This document shows positions 42,901-56,695 of a stretch of DNA of 64,000 bases, piece after piece. The stretch spans positions 998,477-1,062,476 of the forward strand of contig CM032661.1 in NCBI GenBank assembly GCA_019095985.1, written 5' to 3'. This DNA is from Streblospio benedicti (lineage: Eukaryota > Annelida > Polychaeta > Spionida > Spionidae). The notes under the pieces are model-generated. The model ran no database searches, was not told the origin of the DNA, and was given only the letters and a program-made list of their open reading frames with translations. Both the position numbers and the translations under genes were made by a program. The number at the start of each line of letters is the position of its first letter. Position 1 is the stretch's first letter.

Positions 42901-45900
42901 ATTAAAGTCAGTTAAAATTAAAGTCAATTAAAATTGGTCATCAAAGGCTAACTGAAAGGACCATGATACAAGAGTTAGTTAAGTTCAGTTATGGGTAAAA
43001 ACAAGCATTGATTGATATTAGTTTGAATTGAAAGTCTGATTGATTCTAACTGTGGTGACAATATTTGTAATTGGTCCCCCCTCTTACCTTAAGTAATCCT
43101 ATTCATGGAGAGTAAGTGCATTTCATGTTTGTTTTATTCAGTTTGCTCATGTGCTTAGCATATAAGATTACTCCTAATGGAACCCTTACAACTGTTTTGA
43201 CTCAGAGCACTAAGTTTAAAAGACAATGATAGAAAAGAATGTATAAATGAAATGGGTGCAGTGGGTGAAGTAGTTAAAACTCTGTTGATGACCCTCTTCA
43301 TATAATATAGTAAACATTGAAGGGGGAATTGAAAGAATGGGCATTCTTCAATCTCATTTGGTTTCTTCCCTCTATGATGCATGTACCCCTGACAGTCATG
43401 TTTTTTTAACAAAAGAACCATACTTATGATTTCTAATCAATCAGTGGTTGAAAAAAATTATTTTATCTCAGAGACTCTTCATTCTACTTATGTGGTCCAC
43501 TGAAATAATAGTGAACCATGTGCAGTTTGGAAGCTTCAAAGACCATCCCTGGGGAATAATCAGCGAAATAAAGTGACAATGGCTGAAGATGCATTTAGTT
43601 CTTTTAGTAGACAATTGGTGCCTTTGAAACTCTTCTGGTGACAGAAGCTACATCACATGTATAGCTACTTTTCAATCAAATGAGAGTATTTAAGAAATCC
43701 ATCCATTGCAGAATTTAGATGTTTGAGGTAACATATTTGATAATAATGAGGTTGATATTTCGAATGATGCATTTGCCAGAAAACAAATTATGTATGATGC
43801 AAAATGCAGAACTGTACAACAGACGGACATTTCTTTGTCATCTGTGTCTGGTTGGGACTCATTGTCATTTATGAATAAAACAATTGCAAATGGCATTCTT
43901 ATTTCCTTGACAAGTTACCTTGATGAATATTTATCAATCGCTATATATGCACACATTTTATGTGTCTCCACTACCATTCCAAGGGAGAGAAGAGCCGTTG
44001 AATTAATAAGGACATAAAAGTTTATGTCCGGGGATGTGTAAGATCCCAGTAACACGAGCGCAGTGTTATCTTGGTGCCTCTTTTCATTGCATACAAATTC
44101 CGGCATCAGAGAGCCAACTGCAGATATCAAGTGACATCACATTTTTATGAGGGCAGCAGGTTCTATTCTTCTCATTCTATAGGCTTACTGGTTAAATGTT
44201 CGTGTTTGAACGCAGACTGACATTCGCATTTGATTTTTGTGTTGATTAATGCTATTTTGATGCACCTGTTGTAGAGCATGTAATCGATATGTTCCCCGCA
44301 TAAAATATTGGATTTGGAACATTTGAAATGATAGAAAACGCAAGACAACTTTACATGATTTGCTTGTAATTGTTGTGAAGTTTAAGGAGTTGAGATGGTG
44401 GCTGAAAACATACAAGCAAAAGAGGTGGAAGTCATAGAAGTGAGCATGTGTGATTGTACCCATTAGTGCCACCACCTGCATTGTTTACCCCACTTGGGAT
44501 GTGACCAATCACAGTGAAGTCACCTTGGTGGCTTATGAGTAACAGTCTGGGCAGTTTGGGTCAATGGTCACTTTCATCACTTTGCAAACAATTCTGCTAA
44601 TGGTAGTTTGAAGGGTATATGGACTATTGTTTGGACATTGTTGAGGTGTCACTAACTGTTTCCACAGGGAGTGCTGCTAGGACTCTTTCTATTTGCAGGA
44701 TATTTCGTGGCGATTTTCTTGGCAAAGTGTTCAAATTGATCCCCTGTGTACTTTTGTCAATGTGTGAGAAAGGAATTTCAAAATGAGGGTCAAAATGTCC
44801 CAGGTGACATGCATATAAGCTTTATTTCTAAAGCACATCTGAAATACAATTGAATCATATCTATTTGAATCAATGAATTAGAATTTTTATTTCAACCAAC
44901 AGAATTAGCGGGAAATTTTCATTTCCTGGAGATTTTATTGGTGTAAACTTTACCATTCATGGAATATGATATCAAGAAATAACTATTTGAGTATAAAAAA
45001 CTGTTGTGCATTTTGTGATATGCTGTTAATCATATTTGTAATGAAATGGCTTATTTTTTGTAGGAAACTGGTAATAGCGCATTAACAGAGAAGCAAAAGC
45101 AATTTATAGAGGATGGATTGCCTCTGAGAGGTAAGTCGGAAAATAGAAATGGGGGTTTCGTCCTATTTAGTTTTGTATCTGTATTACCAATTATATCTTA
45201 AGACATTATATTCATACTCGGAATCAGTTCACAGTTGTGAATTCAGTCTTTTCCCTGTTTTATCTGCTGACTTTTTAACATGAAACATATTGAAACGATT
45301 TTATCAATGTATGTTTTTATCACATTACCAAAGTGTAATAATTAAGCAATGAGCTAATATGCTGCTTTAATAGATAGAGAAAATATTGACTTAATGTGAC
45401 TTTTGTATAATGTATATTCTCATTTTAAGAACTGTTTAAATGGCTTGACAGATGAAATCTGAACAAAGGCCAATTTTATCAGTTACAGAACACTGCATAT
45501 ACATGTATGATGCCTTTGGCAAGATGGACTGCTTTCTTGTAACAGATAACTTATGCAAATTGTGTTAAGAATTGTTCTTCTGTTTAAAAAAAAACACATT
45601 CTGAGTAGAAATATATTATTTCTGTCTTTTGGCCTCCATCTGTAGAAATTTCGCTTGAATTCTAATCACATCCTTTGGTAAAATAGGACAAAACTATTAT
45701 CTAATTGCTCTTTGTTGAGCAATGCATTCTTTCCACTTCTGGATCAATTTGAACAGGTTTTAGAAACATGTTTTATGTTCCAGTTAACAGGTTTTTTGAA
45801 GATGTTAATGCTTTTTCCATTTCAAGCACCACCTGTATCTGTTAAAGCACCTGATGCTTCATCCATTGCTGTTATTACATGTTGAAACTTTTTGTTTGCT

Positions 45901-48900
45901 GTATCAAGTGTGCTGTAGGGCATTGAACTCCTAATATGTATCATAATATTGAACCCCTCTGTTAATAATTATGGCAATAATTTATGTCTCAATTTTACTG
46001 TTTATTTGATTACATGATTTTTAGGAGAGATCGGTGTGATGCCTCAATCTGGGGCCCTGCCAACTAACAGCCAGATCCAGATTTGTCTCATACATACTCC
46101 TTTAAAACATTATCATATTTTAACAGGTCTAAATGCATTGCACATGAAGTTAGAGTTGTCTACTGTCTTTTATTAATATAGTAAATAGATATGAGTTCAT
46201 ATAGTTCTTGCAATGTTTTTTCTAGTATCTTATTATGATATCCTTCGGACACCGGTCTAGAGCTTTTATCTAACTCACTATACTAGTTTTTAAAACTGAA
46301 AATAAGCACAATTGGAGTAAAATCCGTCTAAAGGGTGAACCTATGCGATGTAAGATTTACTGCTTGTGGCTACTCTTTCTCGTCCAAGTTGTAAAGGTTT
46401 TAATTTCTGTAATAAAAAGCACATCATCACCATTGTGTAACATGTGTTTTTACTGAATATTTGCAGATTTTAGAATAGCTGATGAGTGCAAATCATGTTT
46501 TAAGGAATGCTCTGATATGTAAAGAATGAATATGATATTAACTATAATTGATTGAAGTTGAAGAGTTAAAACAATATACGTTAGTTAATGTGTAACTCCA
46601 AACTCGAATAGGACTTTTGGGCCGACTTTGGTCACACTCAGACCTATGAGGACACAATCACTGCCCTGATTGCATGGAAGCATTTGCTGACGTAAATAAA
46701 GTAGAGCTACGGATGAAAATATACACAAAATACATGTTGTAGAATGAATCTGTGTAGAAATGCATCATTTAATCAAACAAATTTGCAGTTTGTTAGTGGT
46801 TGTTATTTTAACCAATTTATGAAAACTTCTGCACATATTTCAATTTACCATTTATGCATATCTTGTGCAGTATCATGATGTTCAACATGTTCTGTTCCTG
46901 TATATCTAGAATGAAATAAACAACTTGTTGCTTGAGTGACTTGAAACTCTTGTTGATCATTAAATCTTCTGGTGCAGACATTAGCCTTTCTTATCATTGG
47001 TCTTTCATACGTTTCCTGGCATAAAGCATGGAAACGGCTCCTCTGTCTCTAACAAAGCTGTGTCGATCAATGATGCACTGGCTTGGACGCTCCTCTGGCT
47101 TTCATCTTGACCAATTTGGATATCGATCAGTTTCAATTTTTCCTACATATTTGATCTATTTTTTTTACATGGATATGCTGTTCAATGTGTGCACTTCATA
47201 ATAAGATGAATTCATAACATGCAATTCGTTAACAACAAAAGCCAAGCTCTATAATAGATACGTTAAATGTGAAATTCTGTGCCTGTTGCTACATTTACTC
47301 AGAATTTAAACAACACTACTAGCTAAAGGCGGAGAGTGTAGATGTCATGATGGTTTCTTTTCATGTCTGAGTGCATGTTAGGAATCGTATGTTTTTGTGT
47401 GTTGTAGTTGTACTGCCGCCACTAGACGCTTGTAACAGCACGGCCAAGCTGTTTTCCCTCGACAAGGACAAGATGGCTGCAACCACTGATCTCGACACCA
47501 CTGACAACAACGTCACCGACAACTCCATCAACAATGTCGAAGTAAGTGAATTGCGCTCGCAAGTTCATGGGATCTCTTTTTTTAATACTGATCTAAGCAA
47601 TCTTACAATATCATTCTTTTATTTTCAATAAATTGTTAGCTGAATAATATGAGCCCGAAATATGTAAGGATGGTGAATTAGAATTTGAAAAAAAACAATT
47701 GTCAAATAGATTTTATGAAGTGATGAAGTATCAGAAGTAAGGCTCCAGAAAGTTGACTTGGAAAGAATTAATTCGACAAAACATTGAGTTGCAATCTTTG
47801 GCTTAATCTTAGGATGTAACAATTCATCTGTATGTAGCAGTTTCGCTATCTTTTCAAAAGATTTACTGTGATTAAGACTAGTGAAACGAAGCATATATAT
47901 TTCTATTGCATAGTCATAAAGACAGATAACATGTCTTACAAAGCCATTTGTCTTTTCATTGTGATGTAGTTTTGAAAATGTGAATAGAATTTTCCCCTGT
48001 TGATATGCATATGTGTGCAGAGGTGCTGTCCAACGCACACATGGGAACAGTCTGTCTTCAGGTGTATCTTGTTGTTGAAGTGTCTTAAACAAATGAAGAT
48101 TGCGGCATTTTTGTGCATACTTATAAGGGAAGAAAGCCTAGTTGCTATATTTTCATTCATACACTTTGAACTTTGAATACCCCTACGGCACCTTGCATGT
48201 CAGTCTCTCTCTTATACAAAAATTTTACCGATGCACTTGTTTTAAGCAATTAAATGAATAAGTAAATGTTTGAAATGTAACATGTTTTTGCTTTTTTTTT
48301 TTTTTGAAAATTCAAGCTATAATTGTAATGTGTACTATTTAGATCTCAATTAGTTCATACAAGTGGTTCAACACCCCACACTTGCCCTCCTTTATTAGGA
48401 GAGGGAACTTTCTCTTCTTAAGTTGGATACGATAGTCAATTCGAACATGGAATTTTACTGAAGGAAAGATGAGTGTTGCTTGCTAAATAATTTTGACCTA
48501 AGATGATTTGGTTTGTGTGCATGTATGCTTTATTCAGGTCTAATGACATAAGTATTCCCTAGTGACTGAATTAAAAACGGTGTAACGGAAAAGAATGGAA
48601 CCAACACGAATTTAAAAACCTGGTTCAGTTTTAATTCTATGTCTACGAATCATTTTTGTTTATTTGAACAGAAACTAATGCTATATTCTATTCTGTAAGG
48701 CCAGTGACTTTCTGTGCTTGTTCAAATATTTAAAATCCATAGTATGTGGTACATTTGTTAGGTATTCCTATTGAACTATGGAAACCAAATATTTTTCTGG
48801 AAAGAAGAATGTACATCTAGTTGAGATAATGAACCCAATTTGTTAGGTTTCTTATCTACAAGTTTGAAAGCACCATGTTTCTTTTTCATTTGAAACATAA

Positions 48901-51900
48901 TGTAAATTATGCCATTTAAAAAGTAAGCAGCTACAATTTATGCTGTAGGCTGTGACTTAATTTTTAGCATGCATCTACATGTACCTATTTTGCCAAAACA
49001 TAATGCTTTTGATCTTGGGTCCCACTATCTTGAAAACATCCTCATAAATGTAAATGTGGTGTTTTATTGTTGTAATTCAGGCTTATTCTCACAAAATAAC
49101 ATTTTACTCCAGGTCATTAGCACACTTTTCCAATCAATTGATCATTTATCACATACATGCAACGGCAGCACATTCAGCTCATGAGCATGGAGGAGTGAGA
49201 AACTGTTTAGGGGTGAATTTGCCAACCTAGGATCAAACCCATGACCTTCTGGTCACAAGTGTAACTTCCTATCTACACAGCTACTAGTACAGTAGTACAA
49301 TTTGATTGCCATTCTAAAAAATTGTTCACACAATCCTCTCATACAGATCCAGAATCCTGCAAAAACAAATCCCTCAAAGTTTAGCGGTGATCTTTTGAGC
49401 AACTTTAGGGTCTTCCAGCATTGCTGGCAAGGAATATTGCATCGCATCACATTATTACTGGTAGTAATTTCATTAAAGGTGTGTTTGCATAGTTTTCTTA
49501 CAAAGTGATAGTGTTGAGGATTCTCTATGAAAGACTGATAACTTTAACAGCATTAAGAATAGTAGCAACTGAAGGTATTCATAGTATTAGTAGGAATTTA
49601 TGAAATCTGTCAGCATTATTGTATTTGTGGACATTCTTTGTGAAAAGATTTAAAGGAGTTGTGAGCAATGACGTAAAGAAACAAAACCATTAAAGAAACA
49701 AAACCACCCAAAATAAAGATAAAAGGTCATCTCTAGGTGTTATCTGGGCCCTGAAGGGTCATCTAGAATGGCCATTTGACACTAGACTTGAAATCTAGAC
49801 TTAAGTAGAATCTTGAATCTGACAGGGCTGTGAAGATAGAATCTTGCATATTTTCAACTAGAAGGTTGTTGAGAAAAATTTACTTGAGCTAGATTTTAAC
49901 ATACAAAGTATGAATTGGAATAAGAGCAACAATTTTCTGAGCTAAGTACGATGAAATATTTGTGATAATATATGCTTCTATGAATGATGTAAAATCAAAG
50001 TTCATTAAAATTTCTACCATATTATGACAGAAATATCATGCCTCGGGAGCGACTTTATGTATATTGTAGTAGCCTTCAAGAACAAAACATGTCTCTGAGC
50101 TATTGTAAGGAACCAAGATGATCGAGGTTGAGCAGCATGTGTTGGTTTTCATGCTGTCTTGACCAACAGATAGTTTGTGATACCTGCAGGCTCCAGGAAT
50201 GATACACATCTGTGCACTCGTGCATGTGGTAACAATTTCATGTTATCGTACTTGCTAAAAGTTCTGTGGCTTATGATAGACATTTCATTGCTTACAGAAT
50301 TTTGGTCAATTTAAACTGGTTAAATGTATGCAAGATTACTGGGAACATTTAGATTAATGTCATCAGGAAATTACTGAAGTACAGATTATGTAACATTAGT
50401 GAGTAGTTTGTGAGAGGTATCTATGTAACATACACTGGCACATATAGCGTCACTGGTTGCCAATGAATATCTGATGTAATGATATGTATTATGTAGGTAA
50501 GTAGAAATTCGCTGACTGAAGCACTATTATATATCAGTATTAAAAGTACTATTTAAAAACATAGTGATGAATAGAACATCACCAAGCATTGTCAATTTCC
50601 CACGTTTTCGTGTCAAAATGCATCAGAAAATATTGTTGTGATGTGTAGATTTGTAACAGTTAGAAAGTGCTCAATCTATAAATTTTGCTACAATATAATT
50701 AATGTTACTTTGTCAGTAGTTTGACAACTTATAATGACAATATTAAACAATCCTCAATCTGATTATGTGTAGGAATATAAAGTATAAATGCTAAAGTATT
50801 TTCACAAAAACTGCTTACTCCATATAGCGAAGTCTGTTTGAAGAAGAACAGCATAAATATTTATAGGCTATATAACAACATATGCCTTGACACAGACCCG
50901 TCGGGAATGACCACTGCATAGATTGTCATGAGCCCACGGATGAGGACCTTGTGCTAATGGATCACAAGGTCAAATGCATTACAGAAGTTACAGAACACAT
51001 CCATGATTATATGGGAGCTAAATGGCTGTTAGATGCTGCGAACAAAAATACAATAATTAAGACTTCACAGGTCATGACAAGAACTCTTTAAATCATCAAA
51101 ACATTGCTTTGATTTCAGTACAAACTAGTCATATTTAAATGAAAGTGCGTTAGCTGTCCTTGTGTGTCCGCTGCACCTGTTGTCTCAAGGTTACCATAAA
51201 TTGCAACTGTAGAATAATGTTCCTAAGGAGACACCGCTGGGGATGCTTCCAACCTGTTCTTCAATGAAAGAAAAGCTAACTCCATCTTGTTTGTAGCAAA
51301 TTGCTTTGAAATTAATGTCAGCGGCATCTGTTACAATATTTCAAAATTTTACTAATTACTGAAGGTCGTATCATATTATGAAAATTGTCATAATGAACGT
51401 TGAAGTTGCAGGTGAAATTTTCAACTGGAAACATATCTGAATGTGAAATTTGAAATTGTACGAGTTAAATAGTATCGCATGCAAAATGAACATGGTAGCC
51501 ATACCTATAGCATATGTTAAATTGCAGTGGTCTTTGCTGAAATTGTGGTAATTTTGGCTATTTCGTTTTCCAAAAATAGTTATTACGATGACTTGTGCTG
51601 GAGTTAAATTTACATCACAAACATAATGATATAGGTCGTACAACAAAAATAATGTGACTTATGTTAATAAACCTTGAACTGGAGCATGTGTTAATTAACA
51701 TTACAGAAGCTTCCTGTGCCAACGATCATAATTATGTTATAATGTGCTTGAAGTTTCTATGATATGGTGATTGCAAGTTTTGAAGTCTTTCAAAAGCACA
51801 AATGAAATGTAATTTTCGCATGTCTTTAGAAAGAAGGCACAGCATTAGTTATATTGGTGGTGGATGAAGGTCTATAAAAAATGGTAAAATATATCAAAAC

Positions 51901-54900
51901 ACGATTTGACCATTATGTTTCCTGTGGCTAATTGAGAAATTTACTATGTCCTAGTAGGTGCAACCCTACTATTTATATAATGCATGTCCACAAACATATC
52001 ATTCGCGTAGGTCATTGATAAATGAAGATCTAGTACTTCAAAGCTTTTCCAACATGGCTTTAATGCATAATGACAGACATGATGAATATGGTCATATCCT
52101 TGATAAGAAGTGCCCCTTGAAGAAATCCTTTTATTGTATAAGGTAGCACCGTATCATTTCAATGGTCATTGATGAACAGTAGTAAATGACTTCAAAGAAA
52201 CATGTTGCTGTCAAATTTATCATAGATATTGTGTTTGATAAAGATTATAAGTTTCGAAGCTGGAGTCTAACAAATGGTGCATTAATGGCCACGAAGCGTA
52301 TGTTTACAGGTTTTTCCAAATAGATGGCTACCAGTGTGATACAAGGCCTCCTAAAGTTTCCAATATTGTCCTGCTGAGCTGGTAATCATTGCTTGTTTCC
52401 AACCTGTTACACTTTCTTCCAAACATAGTGTGAATTTTAGCTAAGAAGCTGTGTGATAATGAAATAGGCGTGTGTCCGTCAGAAGAAGGGTCAATTAAAC
52501 TGCTCGTTTCTCTCCCCGGTGAAATGGGATGAAAGCGATTTACATAAACCCTGTCACCATCTTACCAAAGTCGTTTTCAGTCCATTGCTGAAGGGATTCT
52601 AACAAATCCAATCCTTGAATGCACTGGTGTAGTCATTTAAGATGAAGAAGAGTGATAGCTTTTATATATGTATGCCTTAGGGATTTCAAAATACTTGGAT
52701 ATTTGAAGATGAGGATTAGATACATTTGTGTGGATATTATAGAAATGAATGAATGTCAGGATTTGTTTGTCCATTACCACTGAAAATTTGATTCATCTAC
52801 CTGTCAGTTTGAATTTTAGCCTTTCACAGCAAATATATTTCGAAGAGTTAAATGTGTGTCATGCAATTCTTTTTCACAGCCTCGCAATGTTATTTGTTAC
52901 CAGTAGTAGATCAAGAGCTGGAAGAAACTGTACCCATACCTCTTTGTAAAAGAACATGTAAGCTATAGTGTAAAACTATAAAGCATATAATTTTGCCCCA
53001 GGGCTTTATGTAACCCCTACACTTAGCATGTGTAGATAACTTATTACAAATGTGTAAAACCACCGCAAGCCTCATATGTGGTTTCCACCTTATTTGAAAT
53101 TGACTGATTTTCTTACGGGGTAATGTGCTATGTATCCTAATAGATTTAGAATTTCCTTGTGGGTAATTTTAATAGATACAAATGGATAAAACCCACAAGG
53201 AATGAAATTTCAAGAGAGGATAGTGATAAAGATCAAACGTATTGGTGTCTTAATTGTAACGTCTTTTTGCAAAGGATGAAATGTAATGAAGAAAATGCGT
53301 CATATGCCATATGGACACAAAGCCTTTTGTAGTCACTATTGTATTATGAACGGCATACCAACAATACAATGTCAATTCTTTGGACCTTTGTACCTCCACA
53401 TATGGGGTGACACTTCTTTTAGAAAAGTAAAGTGGTCCTTTCCAAAAGTTAACTGACCATTTAAGGTAAAGGGAGGAGCTAGTAGTTCTCCTTTTGGCCA
53501 CAGGGGGTGCTGTGTGAGATATCATCTGCTGCAATATGGTGCGTTGCTCAGATGAATGAAGTCCGTGCTTGAAGAAGGGTGTTATGAATTATAAATTTAG
53601 GCAGTGGGCTTCTAATATTGGATATTTATTACTTCAAATAGAGAGAACTGTGTGTGTCAATTCAAATTTGGTGTTCCAAGACGTAGCAATAATGCATCAA
53701 TTTTAAAATGTTGGATTTCATTTGGCCTGTTGCCGTAAATAGGATATGAAATTAGAGTGTCTCTTGTTCAATATAATTGAATCAGGAATTGATTCCTCTT
53801 GTGTTCACATGGCACAAAGAGAGCTAAAAGATGAAAAATGCTTGGGGCAATTTGTAAATTGTAGATGTGTAATAGATGAAAAGTTGTCTTTCCTAAGATA
53901 TTCAATCTAACAGATTTAACACTGAATTTGACTGATATCTGAAGATTGTGAAATGGAGTACAGCAGTGAATTCTATATATTGTACTAGAACATCAAAGAC
54001 CATTCCCAATTTAAATATTGGACCATTTAAACTAGAAATTAATTTGGATATTAAACATGAAATTAAGCTTCAAACAGAAAGTACGTATTGACTTTATTAT
54101 AATTGTTTGAAAAATTTTAATTCAAATTTCTATATATGAATACTATTTCAATGACCTTTTACATATGATCCGTATTTTTTTAGTGATTTTGTGATCTAAG
54201 TCAAAATATAAAGTAAATGTTTGTTAAAGCAAACAAAATATCATTAACCAGCTCCTCTTTTCTTATCAATCCGTTGAACTGTTAGGTAAATAAGCTACAA
54301 ATAAAAGTACATGTGATTGTTTGATTCTACATCTGGAACACTGTGCTCCTTTATTAAACCAAAATAAAACCATTCCTTTGAAAATAAGACACACATGCTG
54401 TGATATTTATGTGAACTGTCCTATTTTAAGAAAAAAGATTCAAAGGTTTGAAATGGTGTTGATATATTAAAATGTTTACAACTTCATTCTTTGCTACATG
54501 TATATTCGCATACTTTACATTTCAGTGAACAAATATCTGAGGCTGACAGCTGTTCAATAATATATAAGTATTGTTTAGTTTTCCTTTATACCTATGACTA
54601 AGGATTGCGTACTTTTTTTTTTCAGGAATACGAGTGTGGCGTGTCTGTAGCGGGGTCTGACAAGCAGGAGTGGGCTTTCACTCTGTACGACTTTGATGGC
54701 AGGGGCCGCATCACTAAAGAGGTAGAAAACAAGATTTTATTTATAAATTTTCTTGTGTGTGAACATTTTTAACATTTTGGAGACTACTACTTTCATATAC
54801 AGTAGAACCTCCAATTAAGATCACCTCTCTATTGAGACCACCTCTATAATAAGAACACTTTTCACAATCTCAAATGCTCATAAAGCCGTTAAGAAGTAAC

Positions 54901-56646
54901 CTATGTATAGAGACCACCTAACAAAGGTCCCAAAGGTGGTCCTAATAGAGATGTTCTACTGTATGTGAATTTTCTCTTATGTTTATTGCTAATGGATTTG
55001 AACATTTATATACATGTATTATTTTAACTATTTTTTTAAGATTCAATATATTCAATAATAAATGTATTCAATTTACTGAATATGTAGTAATATTGTTTAT
55101 TCAAATCCAGGATTTGGGCCAGCTGCTGAAGTCTCTGTACGATGCGGTCGGCTCTTCCATCAGCCTGCCCAAAGCCGGGGCCAAGGCGCTCAAACTTAAG
55201 CTCACAGTCTCGCCAGACCAAACAAAGGTATACCCGGGAGATTATCACATGTTAAGAGATGTATTAAAAATGTCAATTACTACGGCTTTATCAACTTTTT
55301 GAACACTTAATTCTCCTGTATGGTTAATGATGAAGTGCAATTATAACTGACAGGTGAGTTAGTGTGCCTGTCTTCGGTTGATAAACTGCTGTAGTGCTTG
55401 TTTTTTGATAACTTTGTGCTCTTCGGAAAAAAAAATTGTTTAAAAAGAATTCATTTAAACTTTGCAATCTTATGCTCTTATAATAACATAGATTAATTAC
55501 ACAAAATCCAACTAATACACTTCATGCACTGCTATTACATGCTAGAAGTGATCTGTAAATATTGTGAACCTCTATATTGACACCACCTCTATTAGGACCA
55601 CTTGAGGCTGGTCCCGGGGGTAGTCCTAATAGAGAGGTTCCACTGTATATATTAGTAATATTAGCTACCCGGTAGGTAATGTCTATGTACATGCATAGCA
55701 GATGAGTTCTTGCATCAATTTTCTTGTATTTCAATTATAGAACAACTGCAACGAGGGCGGTCACCTGGCGACAAACATGAAAACCACCACGTTGTCCGTG
55801 ACGGCGTCTCCCAGCAAGACGACGCCAGCGCCCAACAACCGGCCTCACAACCACCGGCAGCACCGGCGCCATCACCACAGACGCAGCGCCGGCGATAAGG
55901 AAAACCGGCGGGAGGCAGCGGCCGCCGGCGCAGGCAGGAGCAATGTACGTGCAAATGTGCAATATACAGTGATTATCCCACAAATTCTTCCATTGCAGAG
56001 GATTTCCATTGTTTAGTATATAACTGACTTGTGTTATTAAAAGGTAATGCAACAGGAAATTGTTTGTCATTCAGTTTTTCCATATCGTTAAGCAGTCTTC
56101 TGTCAAAGAACTTAAATATCTATGCTTCTCAGAATGTAAGCTTTTATTGGGTTCCATTATATAAACATTTTAATTATATAGCTACCCATTGTAACCTATC
56201 ATTAGGCCCGACAAAGCTCTTGAGAGAAGAGCGAAAGTCTTGCCAAAAACAAAATGATAGGTTACTATAGGTAGCTATATAATTAAAATCTATGCTTCTG
56301 TTTTTGAGAATATTTACTGCAATACAATCACGATTGAAAAGGGTTACTATAGTCATCAGGAAGTGAAACTTGTGGATGATGCGTAAAGTTTGTCCAGAAA
56401 TCCACTCAATGGCACTCATCCATATGTAGTTTGATTACTGAAATGTTACAACTGGTGTATTTTCTCCCTTCTCTCTCCTACAGAAGGCGGTGCCAGCAGC
56501 AGTGCTTCCAACATCCACCACGCCGTGTGTGGAGGCTGCACCCGGCCGCGTGCCTGAGAACGGAGCCGCCGTGGCAGCCGTGAGCGAAGCTGAACAGCAG
56601 CAGCATCAGCGCCATCTGGTGGAACTTGTGCAGCGCAACATGGACA

Positions 56647-56695
<49 letters not shown>

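Larger units (their letters stand above)
17076..45063 (+). other. nkd intron 2 (28 kb)
   Basis: A 28 kb intron between phase-0 boundaries. It contains two pogo/Tigger-like MITEs, one copy of the TGTTCACATG MITE, tRNA-like fragments at about 17160 and 35430, a GC-richer patch near 29590-29780, a short perfect palindrome GGACATAAAAGTTTATGTCC at 44010-44029, at least 19 CTTTGAT/ATCAAAG heptamers, and a candidate coding exon at 31608. Other short open stretches show no recognisable protein. Much of it is otherwise unremarkable AT-rich sequence. Confidence 0.8.
47542..54625 (+). other. nkd intron 4
   Basis: 7.1 kb. It holds a tRNA-like SINE piece near 49213-49290 and a small hairpin at 53152-53202. 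Open stretches on the minus strand at 47625-48092 and 53250-53534 are not recognised as proteins. Otherwise nothing seen. Confidence 0.7.

Noticed and set aside
53250-53534. 94-codon minus open frame in nkd intron 4
   Set aside because: No recognisable domain or splice context.
55710-56070. Long alternative frames on both strands over nkd exon 7
   Set aside because: GC-rich, stop-poor exon; only the phase-0 frame starting NNCNEGG joins both neighbours in phase.
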